Positions 41,751 through 51,949 of a stretch of 62,356 nucleotides of DNA are shown here, piece by piece; position 1 is the stretch's first letter, and the number at the start of each line of letters is the position of its first letter. The translations under genes and the position numbers were made by a program. The DNA is from Symbiodinium natans. Its lineage: Eukaryota; Sar; Dinophyceae; Suessiales; Symbiodiniaceae. The stretch is taken from NCBI GenBank assembly GCA_905221605.1, contig CAJNDS010002353.1:1-62356 (forward strand). Direction: 5' to 3'. The notes below the pieces were generated by a model. That model made no database searches. It worked only from the letters and a program-made list of their open reading frames with translations, and had not been told where the DNA came from.

Positions 41751-41866
41751 TGGCTGCGCTTAGTAGCATAGCTATAAACTAAACTTGTAGCTGCCTTGTT
41801 AAGAAACCCAATAAGCCCAAACAAGCTAAGGATCTAAAGTTGCGGTAAAGTACCACAAAGGAAAAG
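41751..41866. repeat. Dispersed short repeat, copy related to 6597-6680
   Basis: It shares GGCTGC-CTTAG and then AAACCCAATAA-CCCAAA followed by GCTAAGGATCTAAAGTT with 6597-6680, but has about 35 extra bases between the two conserved parts. Non-coding. Confidence 0.5.
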
Positions 41867-41980
41867 GTTGATAGCATATGCACAGCCTTTTTCTGGGGCC
41901 CTTGATTCCTAGTGTGAGGGCTCCATTCGTGCTTATGTAGGGCTTTTGGCCTCAGGTTTGCGCTGAACCCTAAATACGTT

Positions 41981-42091
41981 GCCCAGTATCCTAGGATTTA
42001 AAAGGGTGCCCTTTTTGGCTTAAAGGGGTTTGTAAGGGAACCTACACCCCCAAAAAAGGGAAAAAGGGTAGTACTGGGCATCCTAGACTCT
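41981..42091. mobile_element. ~110-bp dispersed element with inverted ends, copy b
   Basis: This is the best match to 33120-33232, with GCCCAGTATCCTAGG at the left and TACTGGGCATCCTAG at the right. It sits just downstream (in transcript sense) of the truncated Ulp1-like gene, whose open frame runs into it and stops at 41998. Confidence 0.65.
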
Positions 42092-42156
42092 GAACTGGTA
42101 AGGGCGTAGGAGAAGGGATCCTGTAGCCACAGTACAAAACCATAAAACCCAACCCC

Positions 42157-43315
42157 GATTTCCGCCTTCTCTGAGGCAGAAAGATCAGAGGCTTCAGGCT
42201 CCTTCCCCTGGTTCAGGACCTCGTGGGCCAGAGCAGCAGCTTTGGTCGATGCTTCAGAGGCTGCTGCGTGAGACGCAGCCAATTTCAGAGCCTTGGCATG
42301 ATTGGCTTTGAGCGCCTTTTTCAGAGCCTTGTCCTCGTCGGCCAGACTCTTCTCCAGCTTCTTCTGCTCTTCAGCCATTTGACCCACCCAGGTCCGCAGA
42401 AAAGCAACCAGGTCCATGACCAGCCTGCTGCGTGAGCCACGAGAGGCTGGCCCCTCGCCACGAAGTTGGCAGCAGATCCACAGGATGCTCGCCAGCACCC
42501 AGAACCCACAGTCATCGCTCTTCTGCAGAGGGCATTTTGCCCGGTCAGGCAAGACAGCCCCTGGAATCAGAGCTTCCAGCAGCAGCTGCGCGTTCTGAGC
42601 ACAATTCTTGTGCACTGTGGCCAGAGTGTCCAGGTACTGAATGCAGACCTCGTCTCCCTCTCTTCTGTCCAGAACCAGCAGAGTCCAGTGACAAGGCGGA
42701 CCAGGAGCCCAGACAGGCACAAAGAGCAGCTTGTAGTCAGTGGCCTCGTGCGCCAGAGCCGGCGGCAGCAGACCAGGGTTTGGATGCTCCTGGTACAGAA
42801 ACTGCACGCAGAGCCGAGGGTCCAGAAGCCGGAGGCTCCTCAGACTTCTCGTCCCAGAAATGCCACCTCAGCATCTCCCAGCCCATGAGCAGATGCTGAT
42901 CCAGAAGCATCTGAGGCTTCTTCTGGATCAGCTCCACAGTCGCAGAGGCATAGCTGTCCTCCTCCAGACTCAGACGAATGCCCAGACAAGCCTTGCAGAC
43001 AACCTGCTTCAGAGCACGTTTCAGGCGCATGCCCTTCCACTTCAGAGGCGGTAGCCAGGCTTGCTCCACTTCGCAGACATCGTCAGCAAACAGAGTCGTT
43101 GTGGCACAGGTCGCACCCACACCTGTCAGAGTCACAGTGCCCAGAAGAACATTGTGGGCAGTGCACTTGCCAGACTTCCCACAGTTGGCCTCCTCCAAGA
43201 GCACCCTACAGGTCTTCCCAAACAGAGGTCCCTTGTCAGCGGCGGGAAGTTCAGCAGCCTTGGCAGAGACAGGGTCAGAGAGTGCGGAGGCGGGCAGAGG
43301 TCCAGCACAGGCCAT
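42157..43315 (-). pseudogene. Ulp1-like (C48 family) protease, frameshifted and truncated
   Basis: The minus strand encodes a cysteine protease of the SUMO-protease fold. The 5' frame (43315 down to about 42840) contains KKPQMLLDQHLLMGWEMLRW and HFWDE. The 3' frame (from about 42830) contains LLDPRLCVQFLYQEH, then the catalytic residues: His in PCHWTLLVLD (42688-42690), Asp in QYLDTL, Gln in PLQKSDD and Cys in DDCGFWV (42508-42510). A one-base frame change lies between 42845 and 42830: a true mutation, a sequencing error or a tiny intron. After LSASEKAEI (42157) similarity to the family as I remember it stops and the expected Cys-rich C-terminus is absent. The 5' end is cut at 43302 by copy 2 of the duplication; the ATG at 43315 lies in foreign sequence. 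The C-terminal Lys/Ala helix (KKLEKSLADEDKALKKALKA) is present. Confidence 0.75.
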
Positions 43316-46300
43316 TCGTATGTATAAGTCGCACCCATAAGTCGACCTTATAGTTCGCCTTTTTTGGACATATTTCTACGCATGCATGCATTGCCGTGTT
43401 TTTTTGCAAAGCCTCATTGTCCGACACGGAGGAAGGCATGCACTTTCGATGGGAGCAGGGAGTACTTGTGGCAACTTGCAAGCTCATTGTTGCTACGCAG
43501 CACCCCCCAAAACCCTAAACCCTTACGTATCCTCGATAATGCAATATACCCTATAGACACAACCTATATACATGCATAGACAACCCGAAACCCCTGTGGT
43601 TCACCACCATTCACGTCATAGATCACCGATGTAAATAATGCTGTCATATGTATTTGTATAGTTAGAAATTATTGTTTATATACATATATATATATACAAG
43701 GAATAGATTTCTGTAATTTTTCCTTTCTATACATACTTATATACATATATATGTATATTAAAATATATTCTGTACATACATGTAGATATTATATATATAT
43801 ACATATATGTGTATATATATATATATATATTGTATCATCGAGTCTCATGCATGTTTATATATCTTAGAGGTCGAGTGCCCAAACTTTAAACTTTTTCTGG
43901 GTATGTGGGTTCTAAGCTGTGCTGTTGTGTCAACGACTTCACGCGGAGGCAGCGACAGCCTCTTGTGCAACAAGCGCAGGGGGGGGGGGGGGGGGGGGAG
44001 GGGGCGGGACGCGCCCGAAATTCGCCTCAGCCACACAGGCTCAGACATAATATATATATATATATATATATACGTACATGTGTGTATATGTATGCATGAT
44101 ATATATATATATATATAGATATATTATCATGCATGGTGGATTCGCGATGGTGATGCCGATCTTCCTGACATTCGTGTCGCCAGAGCCTTATAATGCAGGA
44201 CATGTGTGTGAATGACGCCGGTTGCTTGGTCGCTGATCAGGTGGATCCAAAAACATATGCGGACGGGCTACGTCACGAGGAGAATGACAGAAGGTTCGCC
44301 CTCCCCCATGCCCACGACGGCTCTGTAGCGCAGGACCTTGCACGCATGCATGTCAGCACTCATGACAATTCGCCTGTACAGATTTTGGCTCGCGCGGGTA
44401 CACAGTTGGGCACTCATGCAGCCCGAAGCCTATAGGGCCTAAAACCTATAGGGCCTACACCCTACACCTTATCAACCCTAAACCCTATAAACCCTAAACC
44501 CTGAACCATATACCCTATATACGCACGCATGCTTACAGTTTAAGCACACTTACTAACACAACTTGCTCGGCGCTGTGTAGGGTTTCGATGTGTGTCCCGC
44601 CTCGAAAAGTAGGGCGGCACACTCGTTTGAAGCAGTCTCGACAATGCAATGCTGCTTATGTTGTGAAGCGGTTGAAGACCTCCTACAACGACGAGCTTAT
44701 CCGAGATGTGAATCGCACTGGCGAGATGTTTCCACGAGGTAGCTTGCAGAAATTAGTGATGAGGCGCTTTTTCGCCTTTGTGCATGACTCCCGATGTGCA
44801 GGACGTTTCTTCACTGCCAGGCTGTGCAGGCTGGTTGTCAGGAAGCTTTACTCAGAGTTGCTGCTGTCTCCAGCCAGGGATCCGTCAGTGTCTTTGCAGA
44901 CATGGCTTTCTAAGCAGGGCCAGCGACTGCAGTATTTGTGCATGAGAATGAAGCGCAGTACGTATGTGTTTCCAGAGGAACCTAGCTCCTGTGAAGTTCA
45001 CGCCATGGACTCCGGCCTGGAGACGCAGCTGGTGCCGAGCGAAGAGCTGGATGCCATCGCTGCGCCTGGGCTTGCACTGTTTCTGGAAACACATACGCAC
45101 TGCGCTTCATTCTCATGCACAGATATACTGCAGTCGATCGCAGGCCTTGCTTAGAAAGCCATGTCTACACCTATGGATCCTATTGGGGGTTGGGCTGTCG
45201 TTATAGTTTATATTCATATGATCAGTTCCCGGATGTTTTGGAACTTAATAGGTGGGTTTATGAACACGAGGTCAATATTATAAGTCATGCATGTTGACAT
45301 TGCTGTTGCCCCCCCCCCCCCCCAGCCAGCCCAGTTCACCATGCATGTGTCGGCAGGATACGTGGAAGGCAGCAGCCAAGGACACACGTGCATGTGCGTG
45401 CACAGTGCTACTCCATATATACACACACATACATTATATACCACGGTTTAGGGTTTATAGGGTTTAGGGTTTATAGGGTTTATAGGGTTCAAAGGGTTTA
45501 TAGGGTTTACAGGGTTTATAGGGTTTATAGGGTTTATAGGGTTTATAGGGTTTATAGGGTTTAGGGTTTAGAGTTTAGGGTTTAGGGGTTTATAGGGTTT
45601 AGGGTTTATAGGGTTTATAGGGTTTATAGGGTTTATAGGGTTTATAGGGTTTATAGGGTTTATAGGGTTTATAGGGTTTATAGGGTTTATAGGGTTTAGA
45701 GTTTAGGGTTTAGGGGTTTAGGATATAGTGTATAGCACGTGGAATTGTAAACTTGCACGCGTGCGTGAGGACGAGCCGCCAACGCCTGACTGCCAGCTGC
45801 AAGCGCATGGCTTCAGTAGCAAGGCATCCTGGTTGGTGATCTCCTCATTTTTTGCGGCAATGAGTGTCATGCATATATGACTGTCGTATACGCTATATAT
45901 TATATATTGCGTGATCAGGAAGGCCATGCCTTTAGCGACGAGAAGCAAGCGACAACGGAGGACTGGAGTTTTCATTTTCTTGCAACCCCTAAACCCCCTA
46001 AACCCCCTAAACCCTAAAACCCCTAAACCTCACATACCCTATGACCCGAAACCCTATAGCCAGGAGGATGTCACCTTCTGGAGTCGCGAGGACTGGAAAG
46101 GCTATCTGGTTGTGATTGCCTGAGAACACGCGTGGGACGTTGCATTCATTATAGTTTCGAATCATCTTTCCCTGCATGTTTCTAAGGATACTCTGAAGTG
46201 GTCGACTGGGGACGCAGACTGGTGGCTTTGTTGGCAGGATTGAAGCATACATGCAAGCCTAAACCCCTAAACCCTAAACCTTATAAACCCTAAACCCTAA

Positions 46301-49300
46301 ACCCTATAAACCCTATAAACCCTAAACCCTAAACGCTAAGCTACCCTAAACCCTAAAGCCGTACAAAATGCGCATGCTGGCTGGAGGACCTTCGCAGGCC
46401 AAAGACATGGGCCGAATGGGTGCAACGAAGTGCTGACCAGGTGATTGGAGCATGTGCGCGCAAGCATGCGTATAGTAATTTGTCACTGCGCAACGAGGTT
46501 AGCGATGTGACCTGGATGTTCGTGCCGTGGCTTCATGTGTGCTTCACTGCCCTACTTCAGCCTCTAGATGCATAAAGAAGATATCTCTCAATCTTTTTGG
46601 GCGATGAGGACTGGTCCTGGAAAGACGAGCCCGCGACAGCGTGGGATCTATGGGCTTTTGCCTTAGACACCTATACACACGCCATGTGTGATTCACGCCA
46701 TTGCTTCGCTAGCAGGACCATGATCATCCCTCCATGCCCTGGGAGGTGACGTCCTGAAAAATAAATATTTTTCTGCATGCATGCATGCAAGTATAAATAT
46801 CTGAGCAGGCCAATGCGGGACAATCACAAGATGGCCAAGGCTGGTACGCATTTCTGACCACGCAGCCTTGCAAGACATGCGATTTACATGATCGATGTCT
46901 GCGCAAGATATGATGGAACCACCCGACGGGGATGCCACGAAGTACTACGATGCTGCCCAATCCACAGATATTTTGGTTCCGGGGCATGCATGGTTTGTCG
47001 GTGCATGCAAACTTCATCGCTAAGGAGCCTGCCCCTGACGCGTGCAAGGAAGCCCCACTTGCTCGAAAGCTGCTGCTCCAGCCTCAGGATCCATTGCATT
47101 CATGACCATAATGTGTATATGAATCCACCTGCAACGCTATATATAGATATACCCTATAAGCCAATGGCTTTATATAAACCATAAACCCTACAATATACAC
47201 TCGCCCACTATAAATTGTCTTGCCAGGTTCACGGAGGAGGATCCTGCAAGGGCACTGGCGGCCGAAGTGCGTGTCACGCCAATGGCGCAGACACAGCTCC
47301 GCCTGGCTCGCAAGAGTTTGCAGGAGGAGGGGAACGCGCATGACTGATTCCTGCAGTTCAAAGCATGCACGCTTCTGACTGCTATATATTTAAATCCTAT
47401 GTGTGTTTTTAGAGTTGGGGTTGATAGGGTCTATAGGGTTTAGGGCCCTAAACCCTATAAGCCTTAAACCCTAAACCCTATAAACCCTAAACCCTTATAA
47501 ACCCTAACCCTATAAACCCTAAACCCTAAACCCCTATAAACCCTAAACCCTAACCCCGGCTTTTGGGTTTAGGGTCTAGGGTCTACAAGGTGTAAAGGGT
47601 TCGTGGCTTGAAGGGTTTTGGGCTTATAGGGTTTTGGGTCTATGAACATATTAATATTAATTATTATATATATAATATATATTCATGAAGACTCCTTTTT
47701 TTCAGGACAAGCAAGGACAGGATCTGGAAGAGCAGAGCAAGAAATCGCCCAAGGCCAAGGCAAAGACTGCAAAAGCAGCAGCAAAGGGCAAAGCAAAGGC
47801 CAAACCAAAGGCCAAAGCAGCTACAAAGAAGGGCATTAAGGCAACAAGAGATGGCGCAGGGAAGCCCACAAATGCAAAGGAGAAGGCCAATTTTAAAGGG
47901 ACAAGTGCCTACGGCGAGGCCAAGAAGAAGTTCGAAAGCACGACTCATGATTGCAGACGCGCGTGCTGTATAAATTGCGTTCCTATACGTATATACATGC
48001 AAGACACGAGCGTTTTACTGAAGCTTAGGTGGCGCTGGAACGGAGAGGGCCAGCGGAACAAAGCCTTGAAGGATGCGTGGGAGGCTAGCGTCGAGCGCTG
48101 GGAAGCAGTGAGCAACATGAGTACAGGCGAACGATCGAAGCGCCGGCTGACACTGTAGATCCGGGGTCATTGTGTGCACAGACCTGCAGGTGCTGTTTTG
48201 GCTTTGCTTGCCTTTTCCTTAAAGGGCGAAGCAATTCAAATTCAATCGGGCCGGTTTCTTCCAAGGCCATTTATGCATAGATGACCTGCGCGCTGCAGGC
48301 AGTCTACACTAGCTGGGATCTTTATAGATCGATGGATCGAGAGTGCGCACGCCTTCATCCGCAGTGTGCAAAACTGGACTTGGTTGATTGCAAGCCGCAT
48401 GCATGCATGCATGATTGTGCCAGCCATACATGCATGCCCATATAAACGCGTGCAAACTTAACTTTTCGCTCCTGCGTGCAGCCATATATGGCCTCATGTT
48501 TTAAATACGTGTAAAGGCAATGCGCTACTCCCGCCTCGCTGCAGTGATCACCATTTTGCTGAACTCCTTCGGTGAAATCTCGAACTTGCAAGACCTGGCC
48601 TCCTTCCAAGAAGACTGCGCAGGCCACGTATGCATGCCTGCAGGTTTTCATTGGGCATCATAGGGCTTCTAGGGTTTACAAAGGGGGTACCTAGGATATA
48701 GGGTTTACCCTAAACCCCTAAACCCCTAAACCCCGAACCCTAAACCCTAAACCCTATAAACCCTATAAACCCTATAAACCCTATAAACCCTATAAACCCT
48801 ATAAACCCTATAAACCCTATAAACCCTATAAACCCTATAAACCCTATAAACCCTATAAACCCCATAAACCCTATAGACCCTATAAACCCTATAGACCCTA
48901 TAAACCCTACAAACCCTCTAAACCCTATAACAATAAACCCTAAACCTAAACCCTAAGCATGAAACCCTGTATAAGCCTATAAACCCTAAACCCTTATAAG
49001 CCGTTATACATTTTTCTACACCATGCATGCTTGCAGGAGAAGGGCGTCTCTCCCTCGGCGTGTCCGCGTGGGGCCTCAAGGCTAGCGCAAGAGACGAGCC
49101 TTTCATGCATCCAACGTTTGTGAGTAACATATAGTATACTATACACGTATATATGCGTGTAATTATACATGTAAATAGTATAATATTTTTAAAAAACATC
49201 TATACAACTTAATACCCTGACCTTGCTTCTAAGAAAAGTCCGAGGTCATTTACAACCGAGGGTACGACCTCTTGAGTGCCATAGGCTTTCTCGTCTGCAT

Positions 49301-50552
49301 CGAAGGGGCTGGGCACTCATTCATGGCTCCTGTCCAGTATATAAATGTTCAACTGCAGTTTCAATTCTGTGCGTTTGCACTTGAGGTCAGACGCTTGCAC
49401 AGAGGCCGGCTGGACCGTTGGATTTCTACTGACTGCACGCACGTATCCATATAATAAAAAATGTGTATCTGATATATATATATATATATAGATCGATCGA
49501 TGTTTATGTGTGCGCTTCGCAGGAGCCCTTTATTGGGTAGCTCCCCCGTGTAGCACGTGGGTATTCTTGAGTCGATCCTCGACCGGGAGATCCTATGTAC
49601 GTATCCGTGGTTCCCGACGTCACCAGAAGGTACTCGATGCAAACAGGTTTTGCCGCCGAGTCTGTTATGTCATCAAATATGCTTGGGCAAAGGGCATCCA
49701 CGTGGCACTTGAGCAGCCACTCAGCTCGCTCATGCCATCCTACGGCCCCTTGAAGCGTCTGTTCAAACGAATTGGCGCTGTTTGCGTTTCCCTGCCCCTG
49801 GGCGCCTATGGAGCCTTGAGTGAGCCTCTCGGCCTTTCATGCATGCACACATATATATATATACAAATACATATATAGGGTTTCAGGTTTAGGGTTTAGG
49901 GCTTATAGGGTTTATAAGGGACTAAAGGTTTTTAGGGTTTATAGGGTTTAGGGTTTTTAGGGTTTAGGGTTGAGGGTTTAGGGTTTAGGGTTTCTAGACA
50001 TTAATAGGGTTTGTGTTCGGAGTTTTGCCGGGTTTTGCCGGGTTTTGTTTGTTAACTTTTGCTACCTCGTTTTTGTTTTTTTTTACGGGGCCTGCAGGGG
50101 TCTGGAGGGCTGCAAAATCGTTTTTGGCTTGGTGAGCAAAAAAGGGAAAACCGTTTCAGGGGGGAAGGGGGCGGGGGGTGGGGGAAAGGGCGGGGGAGGG
50201 GGGCTTGGAGGGCTGTAGGGGCCGGAGAAGCTGGAGGGGCCGGAGAAGCTAAAACTGGAGAGGGCTTCTGCAGACCCTGGGCTGGGGGCCAACAGGTTGG
50301 AGGGCCTGGAGGGGCTGCAGAGGGCTGCAGGGGCTGGAGGGCTGGACGCGCAGATTGGTGTGTTGTGTCCGCGCATTCTCAAACAGCAATGACATGCAGC
50401 GTGGGCAAAATTCTTGTTTCCTTTGCATTGTGAAATGCAGTGTAATGAATCACGTACAATTTCTATTTATCCTGGCCTGTGGGTTTAGGGTTTAGGGTTG
50501 AGGGTTTATAGGGATTATAGGGTTTAGGGTCTAGGGTTTATATCTATTAAAA

Positions 50553-50585
<33 letters not shown>

Positions 50586-51143
50586 CCTAAACCTAATCCC
50601 TTTACAAACCCTTAACCCTAAATTCTTATATATATATATATATGTATACTGTCTAGACGTGCATGCATGCATGCATGCACACTGAGGAAAAGAATCGTCA
50701 TTTGGACCACAGCACCTTTCCTGCAGCAGATGGGCAGTCGCCTGGATCAAGATCGCAGGTGCTGCTTTGGATCCACCCACGCAATAAGAGTTTCAACCCG
50801 GCACACGTGCACGCATGTCGTCTGACAGGCGCCACCTTCGACGCATCAGGTCTTTCCTGAAGATCCAAGTCTATCGACGTTCCCGAGATGCAGCCGGAAG
50901 AGATCGAGTTGTGCTGGCCTCGGGGCTTGCGCGATGTAGAATTGCCTGCATTGATATGTGCTAATGCCCAGGCAGGAGGCAAAGATTTGCGGAAGACTCA
51001 GACGTACCCTGTTGGCCTGGGGCTGCAGGCATGCATGCATGGATATATTTTTTTTGAATCTAAATAGACACTATGATTTGTATTATCCTTGCTGTGCGCA
51101 GACAGAGATGATACGAGAGAAGGAGAGCGGAGGGAGGGAGGGC

Positions 51144-51181
<38 letters not shown>

Positions 51182-51507
51182 AGAGAGACAGAGAGACAGA
51201 GAGACAGAGAGACAGAGAGACAGAGAGACAGAGAGACAGAGAGACAGAGAGACAGAGAGACAGAGAGACAGAGAGACAGAGAGACACAGAGAATGAAAGA
51301 GAGGCCTTATAAGGAAAAACGAGAAACGAGAGACCCTCAGACACGCGTGCGTGCAAGGTTGGCGAGCTGTTGAAGTCTTCCTTTGATGCGGGGGCAACGA
51401 AAGAGCACGTCTCAGACGAAGGCCTCCTTTTTGAGGACAGCGAGTCCGACTCTTCGGATTCGGCGTTGGAAGACTTGCTCTGTGACAAAGGCAGGATCTG
51501 CATGTAG
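43302..51507 (+). CDS. Gene 1, copy 2: multi-exon C5-methyltransferase-like protein
   Basis: The exon series described for copy 1 is present with offsets of 33196 to 33324. The 5'-most exon of copy 1 (10099-10122) is interrupted here, because the duplication boundary at 43302 falls inside it and the preceding acceptor is missing. On the other hand, this copy keeps the segment 50698-50761 that copy 1 lacks, encoding WTTAPFLQQM, a motif expected downstream of the core. Key positions: core exons 49037-49119, 49239-49307, 49359-49404 and 49523-~49836; PPC Cys codon 49549-49551; C-terminal exons 50863-51028 and 51358-51507. So each copy is damaged at a different point, and it is unclear whether either is expressed. 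Confidence 0.55.
44588..45154 (+). CDS. Gene 1 copy 2, exon(s) with internal hairpin
   Basis: Counterpart of 11390-11956 with the same translation. The one base change noted (44839) is silent. The inverted repeat arms are at 44899-44975 and 45083-45165. Confidence 0.45.
   Translation: MCVPPRKVGRHTRLKQSRQCNAAYVVKRLKTSYNDELIRDVNRTGEMFPRGSLQKLVMRRFFAFVHDSRCAGRFFTARLCRLVVRKLYSELLLSPARDPSVSLQTWLSKQGQRLQYLCMRMKRSTYVFPEEPSSCEVHAMDSGLETQLVPSEELDAIAAPGLALFLETHTHCASFSCTDILQSIAGLA
45446..45723. repeat. TTTATAGGG 9-mer array, copy 2
   Basis: Counterpart of 12247-12527, again mostly 9-bp units with a few TTTAGGG, in an intron of gene 1. Confidence 0.85.
47706..48158 (+). CDS. Gene 1 copy 2, Lys/Ala-rich exon(s)
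   Basis: Counterpart of 14510-14962; the translation is identical. It follows CTCCTTTTTTTCAG and probably contains one small intron. A basic linker ahead of the methyltransferase-like core. Confidence 0.55.
   Translation, partial: DKQGQDLEEQSKKSPKAKAKTAKAAAKGKAKAKPKAKAATKKGIKATRDGAGKPTNAKEKANFKGTSAYGEAKKKFESTTHDCRRACCINCVPIRIYMQDTSVLLKLRWRWNGEGQRNKALKDAWEASVERWEAVSNMSTGERSKRRLTL
49037..49836 (+). CDS. Gene 1 copy 2, methyltransferase-like core exons
   Basis: Exons 49037-49119, 49239-49307, 49359-49404 and 49523-~49836 carry LSLGVSAWGLKASARD, YDLLSAIGFL, VAPPCSTWVFLSRSS and LEQPLSSLM, identical to copy 1. The TA run in the last core intron is 2 bp shorter than in copy 1, which does not affect the exons. 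The preceding exon with DCAG lies at about 48545-48622. Confidence 0.6.
50686..51507 (+). CDS. Gene 1 copy 2, C-terminal exons including a segment lost in copy 1
   Basis: A segment around 50693-50759 encodes IVIWTTAPFLQQMGSRLDQD in one frame and ends at CGCAG|GTGCTG, a plausible GT donor. It joins in phase 2 to 50863-51028 (SKSIDVPEMQPEEIELCW to TYPVGLGLQ), then 51358-51507 (acidic tail, TAG). W-x-T-A-P-F-L is the motif I would expect between the core and the KDLRKTQ motif in this family. The other two frames of the segment are also open, so the choice rests on family resemblance and phase. Confidence 0.5.
51147..51292. repeat. (GA)n/(GACAGA)n microsatellite, copy 2
   Basis: An expanded version of 17866-17968; the enclosing intron is 43 nt longer here. 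Intronic. Confidence 0.9.
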
Positions 51508-51949
51508 ACTCCATCCAACCACGTTTGTTCCAACCGTGCGATTCACGCCAGGTCCGTCACAAACATTTACCACCCGGAATGTCGCACGTGTGGTAGGCTC
51601 ATGGTGCTCTATACGTATATACTCTGCACGCAACGTGCTGGCATGCATGCAGGCAAAAAACGCTCCTCGGGATCGACCTGTGTCAGTCCGGCGCTCAAAG
51701 GTTGCACACATGCGAATTTATAATCGCCACCATGGATCATGGATTGCACGCACGCACTGAACGCATGGACGTCTTTCGAAAAGTGGCTCCAGGAACGTGT
51801 CTGCATGTGCATGTGTGTACTGCTATATATATATATATACCCTAAACCCGGCCTATATAAAACACCAGCTGCAGCCCCAAACGTCTAAACACAACAAACC
51901 GACAACCTAGCTTTACACTGCATTCCTGGTTTTTGGCCTTTAAATTGCA

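Larger units (their letters stand above)
32640..41980. repeat. Telomere-type repeat mosaic, middle domain B
   Basis: CCCTAAA blocks lie at 32650-32720, 33244-33319, 33416-33510, 34498-34626 (clean, ~130 bp), 36615-36664, 37990-38055 (changing to CCCCAAA), 38239-38309 and 38870-39220 (degenerate). TTTAGGG blocks lie at 36260-36365, 36455-36530, 36799-36900, 37620-37700, 37838-37910, 39340-39370 and 41640-41680. Long islands between them (34950-35400, 35500-36130, 36900-37450, 39820-40150, 40620-41640) hold small dispersed repeats and scattered open frames under 100 codons without domains. A small minus frame at 39820-40144 is not convincing. Confidence 0.85.
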
